NCBI GenBank assembly: GCA_963717215.1
Contig: CAVQVS010000006.1
Coordinates: forward strand, 62,001 to 126,000
Length of the DNA stretch: 64,000 nt
Direction: 5' to 3'
Source of the DNA: Roseiarcus sp963717215
Lineage (GTDB): Bacteria > Pseudomonadota > Alphaproteobacteria > Rhizobiales > Beijerinckiaceae
Shown here: one piece after another, positions 50,131 through 58,737 of the stretch
Position numbering within the stretch: the stretch's first letter is position 1
Layout: each line of letters starts with the position of its first letter
The notes under the pieces: model-generated
Seen by the model: the letters and a program-made list of their open reading frames with translations, nothing else
Database searches by the model: none
What the model was told of the DNA's origin: nothing
Made by a program: the position numbers and the translations under genes

Positions 50131-51588
50131 ATGGACCCCACAATATCGGCGCGCCTGCGCGACCTCCCCTCGGTATCCGCGGTCCTGAACACTCCCGCGG
50201 CGGCTGCTCTGATTGAGCGCTATGGCCAAAAGGCCTCAACGAACGCGATCCGCGCGACGATCGCGGTCACCCGGGCGGCGCTTCAGAAGGGCGAACCCGC
50301 CGTTCCCAGCGCTGAGTGTCTCGCCCTCGAAAGTCGCGCCCACCTCGAGAGAGAGGACCGCTCCGGTTCGCGCCCGTTGTTCAACCTGACCGGCACGGTT
50401 CTGCACACGAATCTTGGCCGGGCAGTCCTCGCCGAGGTGGCGGTTGAAGCCGCCGTCGCAGCCATGCAAAATCCGGTGGCGCTCGAGTTCGCTCTTGAGA
50501 CGGGCAAACGCGGTGAACGCGACGATCATGTCAGAGGTCTTTTATGCGATCTGACCGGCGCGGAGGACGCGACAATTGTCAACAACAATGCCGCCGCGGT
50601 GCTTCTGGTTTTGAACACTCTTGCGGGCGGTCGAGAGGTGGTCGTGTCGCGCGGCGAGTTGATCGAGATCGGCGGCGCGTTTCGAATGCCGGAAATCATG
50701 GCGAGCGCTGGCGCGCGGCTGGTCGAGGTCGGCACGACCAATCGCACGCATGGAAAGGACTATCGCTCGGCGCTGAGCGAAAGGACCGGACTGATACTGA
50801 AAGTCCACACCTCGAATTACCGCATTCAGGGCTTCACCGCCGAGGTCGGGACGGCGGAGCTAAGCGCCATTGCGAAGGAGGCGGGCGTTCCGCTCGCCCA
50901 CGATCTCGGCTCCGGCACCTTGATCGATCTCGCGCAGTACGGGCTGCAGGCGGAGCCGACCGCACGGCAGGCGGCAGCCGCCGCAGACGTCGTCACGTTT
51001 TCCGGCGATAAGTTGCTCGGCGGCCCGCAAGCGGGTTTCATTGTCGGCAAGCGCGATCTGATCCAGGCGGTCAATCGCAATCCGATGAAGCGCGCGCTTC
51101 GAGTCGACAAGATCAGGCTGGCCGCCATCGAGGCCACCCTTAAGCTTTATCGGGACCCGATCCGACTCGCTGAGCGCCTTCCGACTTTGCGGATGCTGAC
51201 GCGGTCGCGATTGGAGATCGAGGCGCAGGCCCGGCGCCTGCTGCCGCACTTGGCGGAAGCCCTCGGCGACGACTTCGCGGTCGAACTGTGCGAATGCCAG
51301 AGCCAGATCGGCTCCGGCGCGTTGCCGCTCGAAACCATCGCGAGCGCTGGTCTCGCCGTCGCCGCCAAGCGGACAAGCGGACAGTTGGAACACTTGTCGG
51401 CGATGCTGCGCGAACTTCCGCGACCAGTCATCGGACGAATTGAGAAGGAGCGCCTGGTGCTTGACCTTCGCTGTGCGGGCGAGGACGAGGCGTTCCTCTC
51501 CAACCTGTCGCACTTCGCTGGCATTGCTCAGAATCACGCGTGCGGCGCGGTATCTGACGCGCGGCGAGCGAAGGGCGCGCCACGATGA
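50131..51588 (+). CDS. selA: L-seryl-tRNA(Sec) selenium transferase SelA
   Basis: A PLP enzyme that converts seryl-tRNA(Sec) to selenocysteyl-tRNA(Sec) with selenophosphate from SelD. 485 residues, slightly longer than E. coli SelA. Key parts are LFNLTGTVLHTNLGRAVLAE, TGKRGERDDHVRGLLCDLTG, NNNAAAVLLVLNTLAGGREV, the PLP lysine K294 in SGDKLLGGPQAGFIVGK and VDKIRLAAIEATLKLY. The stop overlaps the selB start as ATGA. With selB, selC, selD and a UGA-containing fdh gene the window holds the full selenocysteine machinery. Confidence 0.97.
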   Translation: MDPTISARLRDLPSVSAVLNTPAAAALIERYGQKASTNAIRATIAVTRAALQKGEPAVPSAECLALESRAHLEREDRSGSRPLFNLTGTVLHTNLGRAVLAEVAVEAAVAAMQNPVALEFALETGKRGERDDHVRGLLCDLTGAEDATIVNNNAAAVLLVLNTLAGGREVVVSRGELIEIGGAFRMPEIMASAGARLVEVGTTNRTHGKDYRSALSERTGLILKVHTSNYRIQGFTAEVGTAELSAIAKEAGVPLAHDLGSGTLIDLAQYGLQAEPTARQAAAAADVVTFSGDKLLGGPQAGFIVGKRDLIQAVNRNPMKRALRVDKIRLAAIEATLKLYRDPIRLAERLPTLRMLTRSRLEIEAQARRLLPHLAEALGDDFAVELCECQSQIGSGALPLETIASAGLAVAAKRTSGQLEHLSAMLRELPRPVIGRIEKERLVLDLRCAGEDEAFLSNLSHFAGIAQNHACGAVSDARRAKGAPR

Positions 51589-53648
51589 TTGTTGGCCTCG
51601 CCGGTCACATCGATCACGGTAAGACGGCTCTGGTCAAAGCGCTGACGGGCGTCGCCGGCGACCGGCTGAAGGATGAGAAGGCCCGCGGCATCACGATTGA
51701 CCTAGGCTTCGCCTATATGCCGACGCGATCGGGGCAGCCGATCGGATTTATTGATGTTCCCGGCCACGAACGCTTCGTACACACGATGCTCGCGGGCGCA
51801 AGCGGGATCGATTTTGCACTTCTGACAATCGCCGTCGATGACGGGATTATGCCCCAGACGCTTGAGCATCTGGCGATTCTCGACCTGCTCGGCATAGATC
51901 GCGGAGTCGTCGTCCTGACCAAGGCTGACCTCGCTTCCCCCGAGGCTGGCGAGAAGGTGGCGCGGCAGGCGAAAGCGATGATCGCGGCGACAACGCTTGC
52001 GCACGCCGAGGTCCTGACGGCCTCGGCGCAGACCGGCGCGGGCGTGGACGCGCTGCGTGCGCATCTCGAAGAGGCTGCGGTCGCGGTGCGCGATCGCGCG
52101 GCAGGCAAGAGGTTCCGGCTCGCGGTCGACCGCGTCTTCACGCTGTCTGGCGTCGGGGTCGTGGCGACCGGAACGGTGTTGTCGGGCTCGGTCCATCTCG
52201 GCGACCGAATCCAGCTCAGCCCATCCGGCTTGTTCGCGCGTGTGCGCTCTCTTCATGCGCAGAACCGCCAGGCGGAGGTGGCGCATGCCGGCGAGCGCTG
52301 CGCGCTCAATCTCACTGGCCCGAGCATAACAAAAGACGCGATCCGACGCGGCGACGTGGCGCTCGATCCCGAACTGCACGCGCCGACCGATCGCATCGAC
52401 GCGCGAATCCGAGTCCTGCCGACCGAGAAAAAGCCGATCGGTCAATGGTTTCCTGTCCGGCTTCATCATGCCGCGGCGGAGGCAGGCGCGCGCATCGTCC
52501 TGTTCGACGACAAGTCCATCGCGCCCGGAGAAGAGGCCGACGTCCAGCTCGTCCTTGATCGGCCGATTGCTGCAACAGCGCACGATCGCTTCGTCGTTCG
52601 GGACGTATCGGCCCAGCGTACGCTGGGCGGCGGCCTGTTCCTTGAGCTGCGTGCGAAAGCCAGAGGAAGGCGGGCGCTGGAGCGCCGCGAGCAGCGCACG
52701 GCGCTCGCGTTGGCCGATCAGTCGGTGTCGTTCGCTGCGCTTCTGGAAACGCCGCCCTTCGCTTTTGACCTCGCCGCGTTCGCGCGAGACCGCGCGCTCT
52801 CCGCAGAGCGGAGGGATCAGCTTGCGTCGGCGCTTGGGCTCGTCATCTTGGAAGCGGGAGATTCACAAGTCGCGCTGACCCACGAGCGTTGGGCCCTCTT
52901 CACATCGACCGTGCTCGAGCGAATCGGCGCCTATCACGCCGAAAATCCGGATCTTCAGGGGTTGGGGCGAGAGCAGCTCCGGGTCGCCTCGTTGCCAATG
53001 CTCTCGAAGCCAGCATTCGACGTCGCTTTGAAAAAACTTGCCGGCTCAGGCCAGCTCATTCTGGACGGCGCGTTCGTCAGACTTCCGTCGCACGAGGTGC
53101 AGCTTGCGCCCGAGGATAAAGCCGCGTGGGGGATGATCGCGCCCCTTCTCGGCGGGGCGCAGCGCTTCCGTCCGCCAAGAGTGCGCGACCTCGCGGCGAC
53201 GACCGGCCGCGCCGAAAAAGATCTGCGCCGCGCCCTCAAACGCGTAGGCCACATGGGCTGGGCTGATGAAGTGGCGCATGACCACTTCTTCTTGCGGTCG
53301 ACGGTCAGCGAGATGACCACGATCATCGCGGATCTATCGGCGTCAGCGAAGGACGGCTCTTTTTCCGCTGCCCAACTCCGCGACCGGCTCGACAACGGCC
53401 GCAAGGTGGCGATCCAGATTCTCGACTTCTTCGATCGGCATGGCGTCACCTTGCGCAAGGGCGATGAGCGTCGTGTCAACCGGCATCGTCTGGATTTGTT
53501 CGGGTCGCCATGGCAATCCGGTGATGAGACTGGAGGAGAACCGTCCCCGGTGGGGCGCCCGGACTTCAAATCCGTGTGGGGCAGCGAGCCTGTCTCAGGT
53601 GGGTTCGACTCCCACTCTCTTCCGCCAGTTCTGCATCGCGCCAAATGA
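51585..53648 (+). CDS. selB: Selenocysteine-specific elongation factor SelB
   Basis: Delivers Sec-tRNA to UGA codons next to a SECIS hairpin. 687 residues: an EF-Tu-like GTPase (GLAGHIDHGKTALVKAL, IDVPGHERFVHTMLAGA, VLTKADLAS), two beta-barrels, then C-terminal winged helices that bind SECIS (AQLRDRLDNGRKVAIQILDF). The homologous protein ends near VNRHRLDLFG (about residue 641). The frame then stays open through the whole selC tRNA gene: residues 650-681 are encoded by tRNA sequence (EPSPVGRPDFKSVWGSEPVS), which is not expected to be a functional domain. Confidence 0.96.
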   Translation: MIVGLAGHIDHGKTALVKALTGVAGDRLKDEKARGITIDLGFAYMPTRSGQPIGFIDVPGHERFVHTMLAGASGIDFALLTIAVDDGIMPQTLEHLAILDLLGIDRGVVVLTKADLASPEAGEKVARQAKAMIAATTLAHAEVLTASAQTGAGVDALRAHLEEAAVAVRDRAAGKRFRLAVDRVFTLSGVGVVATGTVLSGSVHLGDRIQLSPSGLFARVRSLHAQNRQAEVAHAGERCALNLTGPSITKDAIRRGDVALDPELHAPTDRIDARIRVLPTEKKPIGQWFPVRLHHAAAEAGARIVLFDDKSIAPGEEADVQLVLDRPIAATAHDRFVVRDVSAQRTLGGGLFLELRAKARGRRALERREQRTALALADQSVSFAALLETPPFAFDLAAFARDRALSAERRDQLASALGLVILEAGDSQVALTHERWALFTSTVLERIGAYHAENPDLQGLGREQLRVASLPMLSKPAFDVALKKLAGSGQLILDGAFVRLPSHEVQLAPEDKAAWGMIAPLLGGAQRFRPPRVRDLAATTGRAEKDLRRALKRVGHMGWADEVAHDHFFLRSTVSEMTTIIADLSASAKDGSFSAAQLRDRLDNGRKVAIQILDFFDRHGVTLRKGDERRVNRHRLDLFGSPWQSGDETGGEPSPVGRPDFKSVWGSEPVSGGFDSHSLPPVLHRAK
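53532..53627 (+). tRNA. selC: tRNA-Sec (TCA)
   Basis: A 96-nt tRNA with the special Sec form: an 8-bp acceptor GGAGGAGA/TCTCTTCC (one G-T pair), discriminator G and encoded CCA. The long D-stem is CGTCCCC-GGT-GGGGCG, the anticodon TCA lies at 53566-53568 in GGACTTCAAATCC, and a long variable arm (GTGGGGCAGCGAGCCTGTCTCA) precedes the T-arm GTGGG-TTCGACT-CCCAC. It aligns with E. coli selC throughout. The gene lies wholly inside the selB reading frame. Confidence 0.97.
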
Positions 53649-53660
53649 TGCGGACAGCGC

Positions 53661-54707
53661 TCAGGCGTCGACGGCTATGATCGGATCGCCAGCCTCGACC
53701 GAACCTATGATCGCAGCGCACGGATCGCCTTCTCGTACGAGCGCGAGGATGGCCGGTGCGGCCTGAGCGTCGCAGGCCACGAGCAGGCCGCCTGACGTCT
53801 GCGGGTCGGTCAACAGCAAGCGTCGAAAGTCTTCAAATCCGGTCGGCAGCGCGACGGCCTCGCCGTAGCTCGCCCAGTTGCGATGCGAAGCGCCCGTGAC
53901 AAAGCCAGCGCGGGCAAGCGTGTCGGCCTGAGCAAGCAGCGGCACATCGTCGAGGCGGAGACGGACGGTGACGCCGGCGCCCCGCGCCATTTCGAGCGCA
54001 TGACCAAAAAGGCCGAAGCCCGTCACATCGGTCATTGCGTGAACTTCCTGCATCCGCGCGAGGTCCGCTCCGGCGGAATTGAGACGCGTCATGAAGGCAA
54101 GCATCTCGCGATAGCCCTCCTCAGAGAGCGCGCCCTTTTTGATCGCCGCCGAATAGATCCCGACGCCGAGCGGCTTGGTGAGGATCAACGCATCGCCTGC
54201 GCGAGCTTCCGAGTTGCGTCTGAGCGCCTTCGTCGACACGAGGCCCACGACCGCGAGGCCATAGATCGGCTCGGGCGAGTCGATGGAATGACCGCCGGCC
54301 ACGGGAATTCCAGCTTCCGCCGCCATGGCCGCGCCGCCGCGCAGGATTTCGCGGATCATGGCTGTGGGCATGCTGTTGATCGGCATGCCAAGAACCGCGA
54401 GCGCGAAGATGGGTTTGGCGCCCATGGCGTAGACGTCGGAGAGCGCATTGGTCGCAGCGATGCGGCCGAAGTCGAAGGGGTCGTCGACCATCGGCATGAA
54501 GAAGTCGGTGGTCGCGACAATGCAGGTCTCGTCGTCAAGCCGCCACACTGCCGCGTCGTCGCCAGTCTCCGTGCCAACGAGCAGATTGGCGAACGGCGCC
54601 GCCGCCGGCTGCTCGGCAAGCAGCTCGCGCAAGATTGCGGGCGACAGCTTGCAGCCGCAGCCGCCGCCATGGGCGAGCGCGGTCAGGCGAAGAATGGGGG
54701 CGTTCAA
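53661..54707 (-). CDS. selD: Selenide, water dikinase SelD
   Basis: Makes selenophosphate from selenide and ATP. 348 residues. The catalytic cysteine C17 and lysine K20 are in HGGGCGCKLSP. Other blocks are GDDAAVWRLDDETCIVATTD, FGRIAATNALSDVYAMGAKP, GGHSIDSPEPIYGL and MTDVTGFGLFGHALEMARGA. C17 is Cys, not Sec. It runs towards selB with only about 12 bp between the stops. The ATG overlaps the stop of the transglutaminase-like gene (ATGA), so the two are translated together. Confidence 0.97.
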   Translation of the reverse strand: MNAPILRLTALAHGGGCGCKLSPAILRELLAEQPAAAPFANLLVGTETGDDAAVWRLDDETCIVATTDFFMPMVDDPFDFGRIAATNALSDVYAMGAKPIFALAVLGMPINSMPTAMIREILRGGAAMAAEAGIPVAGGHSIDSPEPIYGLAVVGLVSTKALRRNSEARAGDALILTKPLGVGIYSAAIKKGALSEEGYREMLAFMTRLNSAGADLARMQEVHAMTDVTGFGLFGHALEMARGAGVTVRLRLDDVPLLAQADTLARAGFVTGASHRNWASYGEAVALPTGFEDFRRLLLTDPQTSGGLLVACDAQAAPAILALVREGDPCAAIIGSVEAGDPIIAVDA

Positions 54708-55804
54708 ACCTGAATCTCGCGCGCTTCGATCCGGTAGCGGAACGCTGCAGGATCAAGGCAATCGAGCCGGACGCCGCCAACCTCGCCCTCAGGATACATG
54801 AGAAAGCCGACCGGACCGCCCGAGGCGCCCGGCAACGCGACGTCGTGTGCGCAGTTGAAGGCGACCCAATTGCCTTCGCACGATCCAATCAGCGTTTCGC
54901 GCGCGGCGGCGACTTTGGGCTCGTCCGCGCTCAGGTGCGTCGGCGGCTCCTCCAGCATGACTTTGCGGACGTCGGCTGCATCCATCGGCATCCAGCCAAT
55001 CCCCTCGAGCCAGACGTCGGCCCGGCAATGCTGGGCCTTTGTGACGTCGGTCGAAGCGACGCCCAGGCTCTTGTAGCCGAAGCGCGAAGAGGCGACGCGA
55101 ATGCCGTAGAGGTCGCGCGCGGGAAGACCCGCTGCGCGAGCGAGCCCAACAAAAAGGCCGTTGATGTCGGCGCATTTGCCGCCAAGCTTTTCCGTGGCCA
55201 ACATCGCCTTGATGTCGCCCGAGCCGCAGCCGCGCGTCGCGGCGATGCGCTCCGTGTTCGCGACAAGCCAATTGTAGATCGCGCGCGCCTTATCAAGATC
55301 GCTTGTCGCGCCGGCTACGATTTTGTCGGAGGTCTCTTTGACGATCCCGTCGGTTGGGATGAGCGCGGTCGCCCTGGTGAAAAGCGCGCGCTCTTTGGGA
55401 GACAAGAGAGCGCCGTCGCCTTTTCCGGCGCGGATATCGACGGCGCGGTCGCGCGTCGCCACCCTGCTGACGATCTCGGCGCGGCGTCCGCCCGAGCCCG
55501 CCCTCCAGTCGAGGTGGACGAACTCGGCGCCATAGGCGGGATCGCGGAAGATTTCGGCGAAATCCGCATTGCCCGTCCATTTCGTTCCTAACGGGCGGCT
55601 CCAGTCAGGAGCGTCGAAGGCGGCGGCCGGCGCCCAGATCCGGACGGGCTCGGTCGAGTCGATCTCGACGATGGTGCGAATTTCGTAGGTGCGCCAGGCG
55701 CCGTGATCAGACAATGCGAACGGATCGGCGGTCGCGGGGATTGCGACCACTCCAAGCGCGGCGAGTGAAGCTGCAGATTTCAGGAAGTTGCGACGGTCGA
55801 GCAT
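54704..55804 (-). CDS. Tat-exported transglutaminase-like protein coupled to selD
   Basis: 366 residues from ATG 55804, preceded by GGAGGAGG. The N-terminus MLDRRNFLKSAASLAALGVV is a twin-arginine signal (RRNFLK), with cleavage likely near ATADP. A bacterial transglutaminase/protease-like core follows, with the catalytic triad visible as Cys in GGKCADINGLFVGLARAAGL, His in AQHCRADVWLEG and Asp in PMDAADV. Most such domains act as cysteine peptidases or amidases. Its stop overlaps the selD start, an unusual partner for selD; the functional link is unknown. The Tat signal suggests it folds before export. Confidence 0.85.
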   Translation of the reverse strand: MLDRRNFLKSAASLAALGVVAIPATADPFALSDHGAWRTYEIRTIVEIDSTEPVRIWAPAAAFDAPDWSRPLGTKWTGNADFAEIFRDPAYGAEFVHLDWRAGSGGRRAEIVSRVATRDRAVDIRAGKGDGALLSPKERALFTRATALIPTDGIVKETSDKIVAGATSDLDKARAIYNWLVANTERIAATRGCGSGDIKAMLATEKLGGKCADINGLFVGLARAAGLPARDLYGIRVASSRFGYKSLGVASTDVTKAQHCRADVWLEGIGWMPMDAADVRKVMLEEPPTHLSADEPKVAAARETLIGSCEGNWVAFNCAHDVALPGASGGPVGFLMYPEGEVGGVRLDCLDPAAFRYRIEAREIQV

Positions 55805-56198
55805 GGCTTGCCTCCTCCAGAGGACGTCGGGCTCATGGCGAACAGATAAAGAATAGGCCTGCACACCCCCCAGCGCCAGAGCAAAGTAAGCCAAGCCGAC
55901 CGCGCGGCCTACCCGGCCACCACTAGCGGATTGGGGGCGTGGCGCGAAATCGGTCGGTCGCCCTGAGGCTGCGATGTTGGGCTCCAGCCTCCTATTCGAC
56001 ACCAGTGTTTTTGTTCAGGTCTCGATGCAGCCATTGTCGCGAAACAGAGTCTCCCCAGACGAGGAAAAGCTACCGCCGATCGCGTCTATCGTCGAGCTAT
56101 TCGGCGGCGCTCCCTCTCGTCCAAGGCGATCTGTTGGCTTGGTCGATGGCGCCGGAATTTCATACCAGACGTCAGTTCACCGCGCTTCGGTCTGACAT
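55805..56198. other. Intergenic region upstream of the transglutaminase-selD pair
   Basis: About 390 bp. No gene supported; short open frames here lack ribosome sites and recognisable features. It should contain the promoter for the transglutaminase-selD operon. Confidence 0.45.
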
Positions 56199-56423
56199 TT
56201 AGCAGGTCACGCCCGCCGCGCAGCGTCGGACCGCCCGCCGTCCATGTCTCCGGTGAGCGCCGGCTACGCTTGCGGCAGTTGCGGGTCTTCCAACCACCGC
56301 ATAGGCCTTGTCCTGAGATATCGACAGGTTCTTTTCTGCCGACCATTGGATCGACACCGGCAACGTCGCAAGAAGCAACCCGCCCATAACAGTCGCGCAA
56401 GTTAAAGCGGCTATACGCATCAT
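56199..56423 (-). CDS. Small secreted protein of unknown function
   Basis: 74 residues from ATG 56423, with GGGAGG 8 bases upstream. The N-terminus MMRIAALTCATVMGGLLLAT is a Sec signal peptide. The mature part (VQWSAEKNLSISQDKAYAVV-like, here SIQWSAEKNLSISQDKAYAV) ends in a basic tail, AGAHRRHGRRAVRRCAAGVT. The His/Arg-rich C-terminus resembles short secreted proteins common in Hyphomicrobiales, none with known function. It lies alone upstream of the transglutaminase gene on the same strand. Confidence 0.6.
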   Translation of the reverse strand: MMRIAALTCATVMGGLLLATLPVSIQWSAEKNLSISQDKAYAVVGRPATAASVAGAHRRHGRRAVRRCAAGVTC

Positions 56424-57142
56424 GTTTCTCCCTCCCGAAATTGGCCTCCAAATCAAACCCCGCGCTTCAAAGCAGAGCGTGTTTGGATCTTCGCCGCGCT
56501 GTAAATGGCAACGCTGGCCGGCCTGGTCTCCAGCGCCATTGTGCCGCATTGGCCCAGGACGCTCACAAAAAGTTGATCAGACTTAGCTTGTGATGTCAAG
56601 GTAAATCGGGCTTTGCGCGCAATAAGTGGGTGTCGGTTTATTGCCCAAGCACAGTCGTTTCCGCGCTGATTTATTAAAAACGCTGGCTGACATGGTTACG
56701 ATCTAGGTCATGTCGTCGTATTGGCAGCAATGAGCGAGCGAGATGTCGGTGCCACCCAAGATGGCAGGGCGCGGCGCGAACATTCGCCTCTGGTCGCAAC
56801 AAACCCTGCCGCAAGAGATTTTAAGAACATTCATGGCCGTCAAGAAGGCGGGTACGAACGACTATGCTCACGCGGAGGCGCGGCGCGGGGACGCCAACGA
56901 AAATCCGACCTTTCCCGAGTTGCTTTGATCCGACTACTCGCTGGCTTCGGGTGTGGTCTCGCTGTGCCCTACAATGCCGACAACTTCCTCGAACGTCCCG
57001 AGTGATGACCGTTTCCGAGCGCATGCGACGCCGGTGGGCCGGTCAAGAGCGCGCGGGGTCCAATGCGCCGCAAGGCCGGGACTAGGACTAGGGCGCCTAC
57101 CCGAGACATTCGACTCCGGGCCGCCTTGACCGTCGCCGCAAC
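56424..57142. other. Gene-poor region between fdhE and the small secreted gene
   Basis: About 720 bp, the longest gap in the window. Open frames of up to about 95 codons on both strands have no ribosome site, family resemblance or consistent codon pattern. Part of it (56570-56700) has lower GC content than the flanks, so it may be decayed sequence or hold an unrecognised RNA or regulatory region. Confidence 0.45.
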
Positions 57143-58072
57143 TCAACCGACAAGCACCAGAGGATTGGGCGCATGGCGTGCCCAGCCGGCTTCGCCAACC
57201 ATGACGTCGAGCCCAAGCGTGGCGAGGTCGTCGGCGTAAGGGTCGGCCTGCATGTCTTTGGCCTCATAGGCCATCTTCGAATAGGTCCCGCACTCGTCGC
57301 AGGTCTCGGCCTTCACAACGCCGGAATCGCCTTCGACTCCCCGGATCGTGAGCGTCCTCGAGCCGCCGCAGGTGACGCACACAGCGCGCGAATAGTTCCA
57401 CGCCGTGGAGCAGAGCGAGCAATAGAGGTAACGCGCCCCCGGGTTTTGCCCAGCGCCGGTTACAAGACTCGCCGACGAGGTCGAGCTGCAGCAAGGGCAT
57501 AGCGACCGCTGCTCGAGCAGACGCAATGCTCGCGTTTGGAGGCGCCCTGCAAGACGGGTGAAGTAGACCTGCAAGGCCGCAGCGATCCAGAAGCTTGAGC
57601 CTGCGTCCTTCTCATCAACGGCGCCGCGCAAGAATGCGTCGGCTAGCGCTTCCGTCGAGGCGGGGCTGCAGGCACGCAGCTCCATTGCGACGGTCGCCGC
57701 CTGAGTAGGCAGCCCTTCGCAGGCGACGCTATCGAGCAGCAGGGCAAGGCCCTCACGCCAGACCGCGTCGCGGCGATGGCCGTCGGCGGCGATCGGCGGA
57801 ATGCGTGCGGCGACCGCCTGCTCCACCATCGCTTCGTCAGGCGTGATCAAAGGGGCGAGGGTCGTCGCGACGCGGTGCTGGGCGCGTGCAAGCTTCGCCA
57901 TGAAATCGAGCCATCCCTCCATCGGATGCCCCCTCGATAAAAGCGCGAGTCGCTCCGCCGTGCGAGTAAAGCGGATCGCGGCGTCGGGAAGCAGAATGAG
58001 CTCCGGCGCTTTGACGCCGCCCGTCGCGCTGCCGATCCAGCCACCCTTCGGCGCGGTCTCACCTTGCCTCAT
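57143..58072 (-). CDS. fdhE: Formate dehydrogenase accessory protein FdhE
   Basis: Needed for maturation of respiratory formate dehydrogenases. 309 residues. The C-terminal half has four paired-cysteine knuckles that bind iron or zinc: CPCC, CSLC, CVTCGG and CDECG, with the family end segment ADPYADDLATLGLDVMVGEA. ATG 58072 overlaps the stop of the cytochrome subunit gene as ATGA, so it is the last gene of the fdh operon. Confidence 0.93.
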   Translation of the reverse strand: MRQGETAPKGGWIGSATGGVKAPELILLPDAAIRFTRTAERLALLSRGHPMEGWLDFMAKLARAQHRVATTLAPLITPDEAMVEQAVAARIPPIAADGHRRDAVWREGLALLLDSVACEGLPTQAATVAMELRACSPASTEALADAFLRGAVDEKDAGSSFWIAAALQVYFTRLAGRLQTRALRLLEQRSLCPCCSSTSSASLVTGAGQNPGARYLYCSLCSTAWNYSRAVCVTCGGSRTLTIRGVEGDSGVVKAETCDECGTYSKMAYEAKDMQADPYADDLATLGLDVMVGEAGWARHAPNPLVLVG

Positions 58073-58737
58073 GAACCCTCGGCCGCGCGCCGCGGACGAG
58101 GCCCGCGCGAGCCTGTCGCCACGAGGCTCTTGAGCCATTTGCGATGATGCCGCCACGCCCAGCCGGGGGTCACATAGCCTTGTGTCATCCCTCGCATCGA
58201 ACCGCGCACCCAGATCGCCGCATAGACATGGGTGATCCAGATGATGATCGCCGCAATCGCCGCGTAGCTGTGAATGAGCGCCGCCGCCCTCTGGGTCTCG
58301 ATGGTCGTCGCCTCGCCGAAATAAACCTCCCAGATGACGAGCCCCGTGAAGAAGAGCGCGGGCACCAGAAGCGCCATCGACCAGAAGACGAATTTTTGGC
58401 CAGCGTTGAACCGCCCGACTTCCGGAACGCCTTCTTCCTCGTTGCGCAACACACGCACGATTGCGGCCATCCACGCAATGTCGTCCCGGTTCCAGAAATT
58501 GTCACGCCAGAATTGCACGATGAGGCCGGCGTAACTCACCAGCAGCACACAGCCGATCCACGGATGAACCGCGCGCGCCCATTGCCCGCTGCCGAACAGC
58601 AAGGCGAGAAAGGACAGGAGCGGGTGGAACATCGACAGGCCGGAAAGGAACAAGAGAACGAAGCAGGCGGCGGTGATCCAGTGATTGATCCGCGCCGCCG
58701 TCGTATTGCGAATGATCGTCCCGCGCGGATAGCTCAT
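58069..58737 (-). CDS. fdoI: Formate dehydrogenase cytochrome b556 (gamma) subunit
   Basis: 222 residues with four membrane helices. It anchors the complex and passes electrons to quinone through two b haems. Characteristic parts are RNTTAARINHWITAACFVLL, SGLSMFHPLLSF, RAVHPWIGCVLLVSYAGLIV and ALIHSYAAIAAIIIWITHVY, with the haem histidines. ATG 58737 overlaps the beta-subunit stop (ATGA). Confidence 0.94.
   Translation of the reverse strand: MSYPRGTIIRNTTAARINHWITAACFVLLFLSGLSMFHPLLSFLALLFGSGQWARAVHPWIGCVLLVSYAGLIVQFWRDNFWNRDDIAWMAAIVRVLRNEEEGVPEVGRFNAGQKFVFWSMALLVPALFFTGLVIWEVYFGEATTIETQRAAALIHSYAAIAAIIIWITHVYAAIWVRGSMRGMTQGYVTPGWAWRHHRKWLKSLVATGSRGPRPRRAAEGS

Noticed and set aside
53532..53648. 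Final 38 residues of the SelB frame as a functional SelB domain
   Set aside because: They are encoded by the tRNA-Sec gene and lie after the usual SelB end, so homology to a domain is not expected. Recorded as an overlap instead.
55974..56195. 73-codon plus-strand frame starting MLGSSLLFDTSVF
   Set aside because: A hydrophobic start looked signal-like, but there is no ribosome site and the rest is not protein-like.
56721..57005. 95-codon plus-strand frame in the gap before fdhE
   Set aside because: No ribosome site, no family resemblance, and overlapping frames of similar length on both strands.
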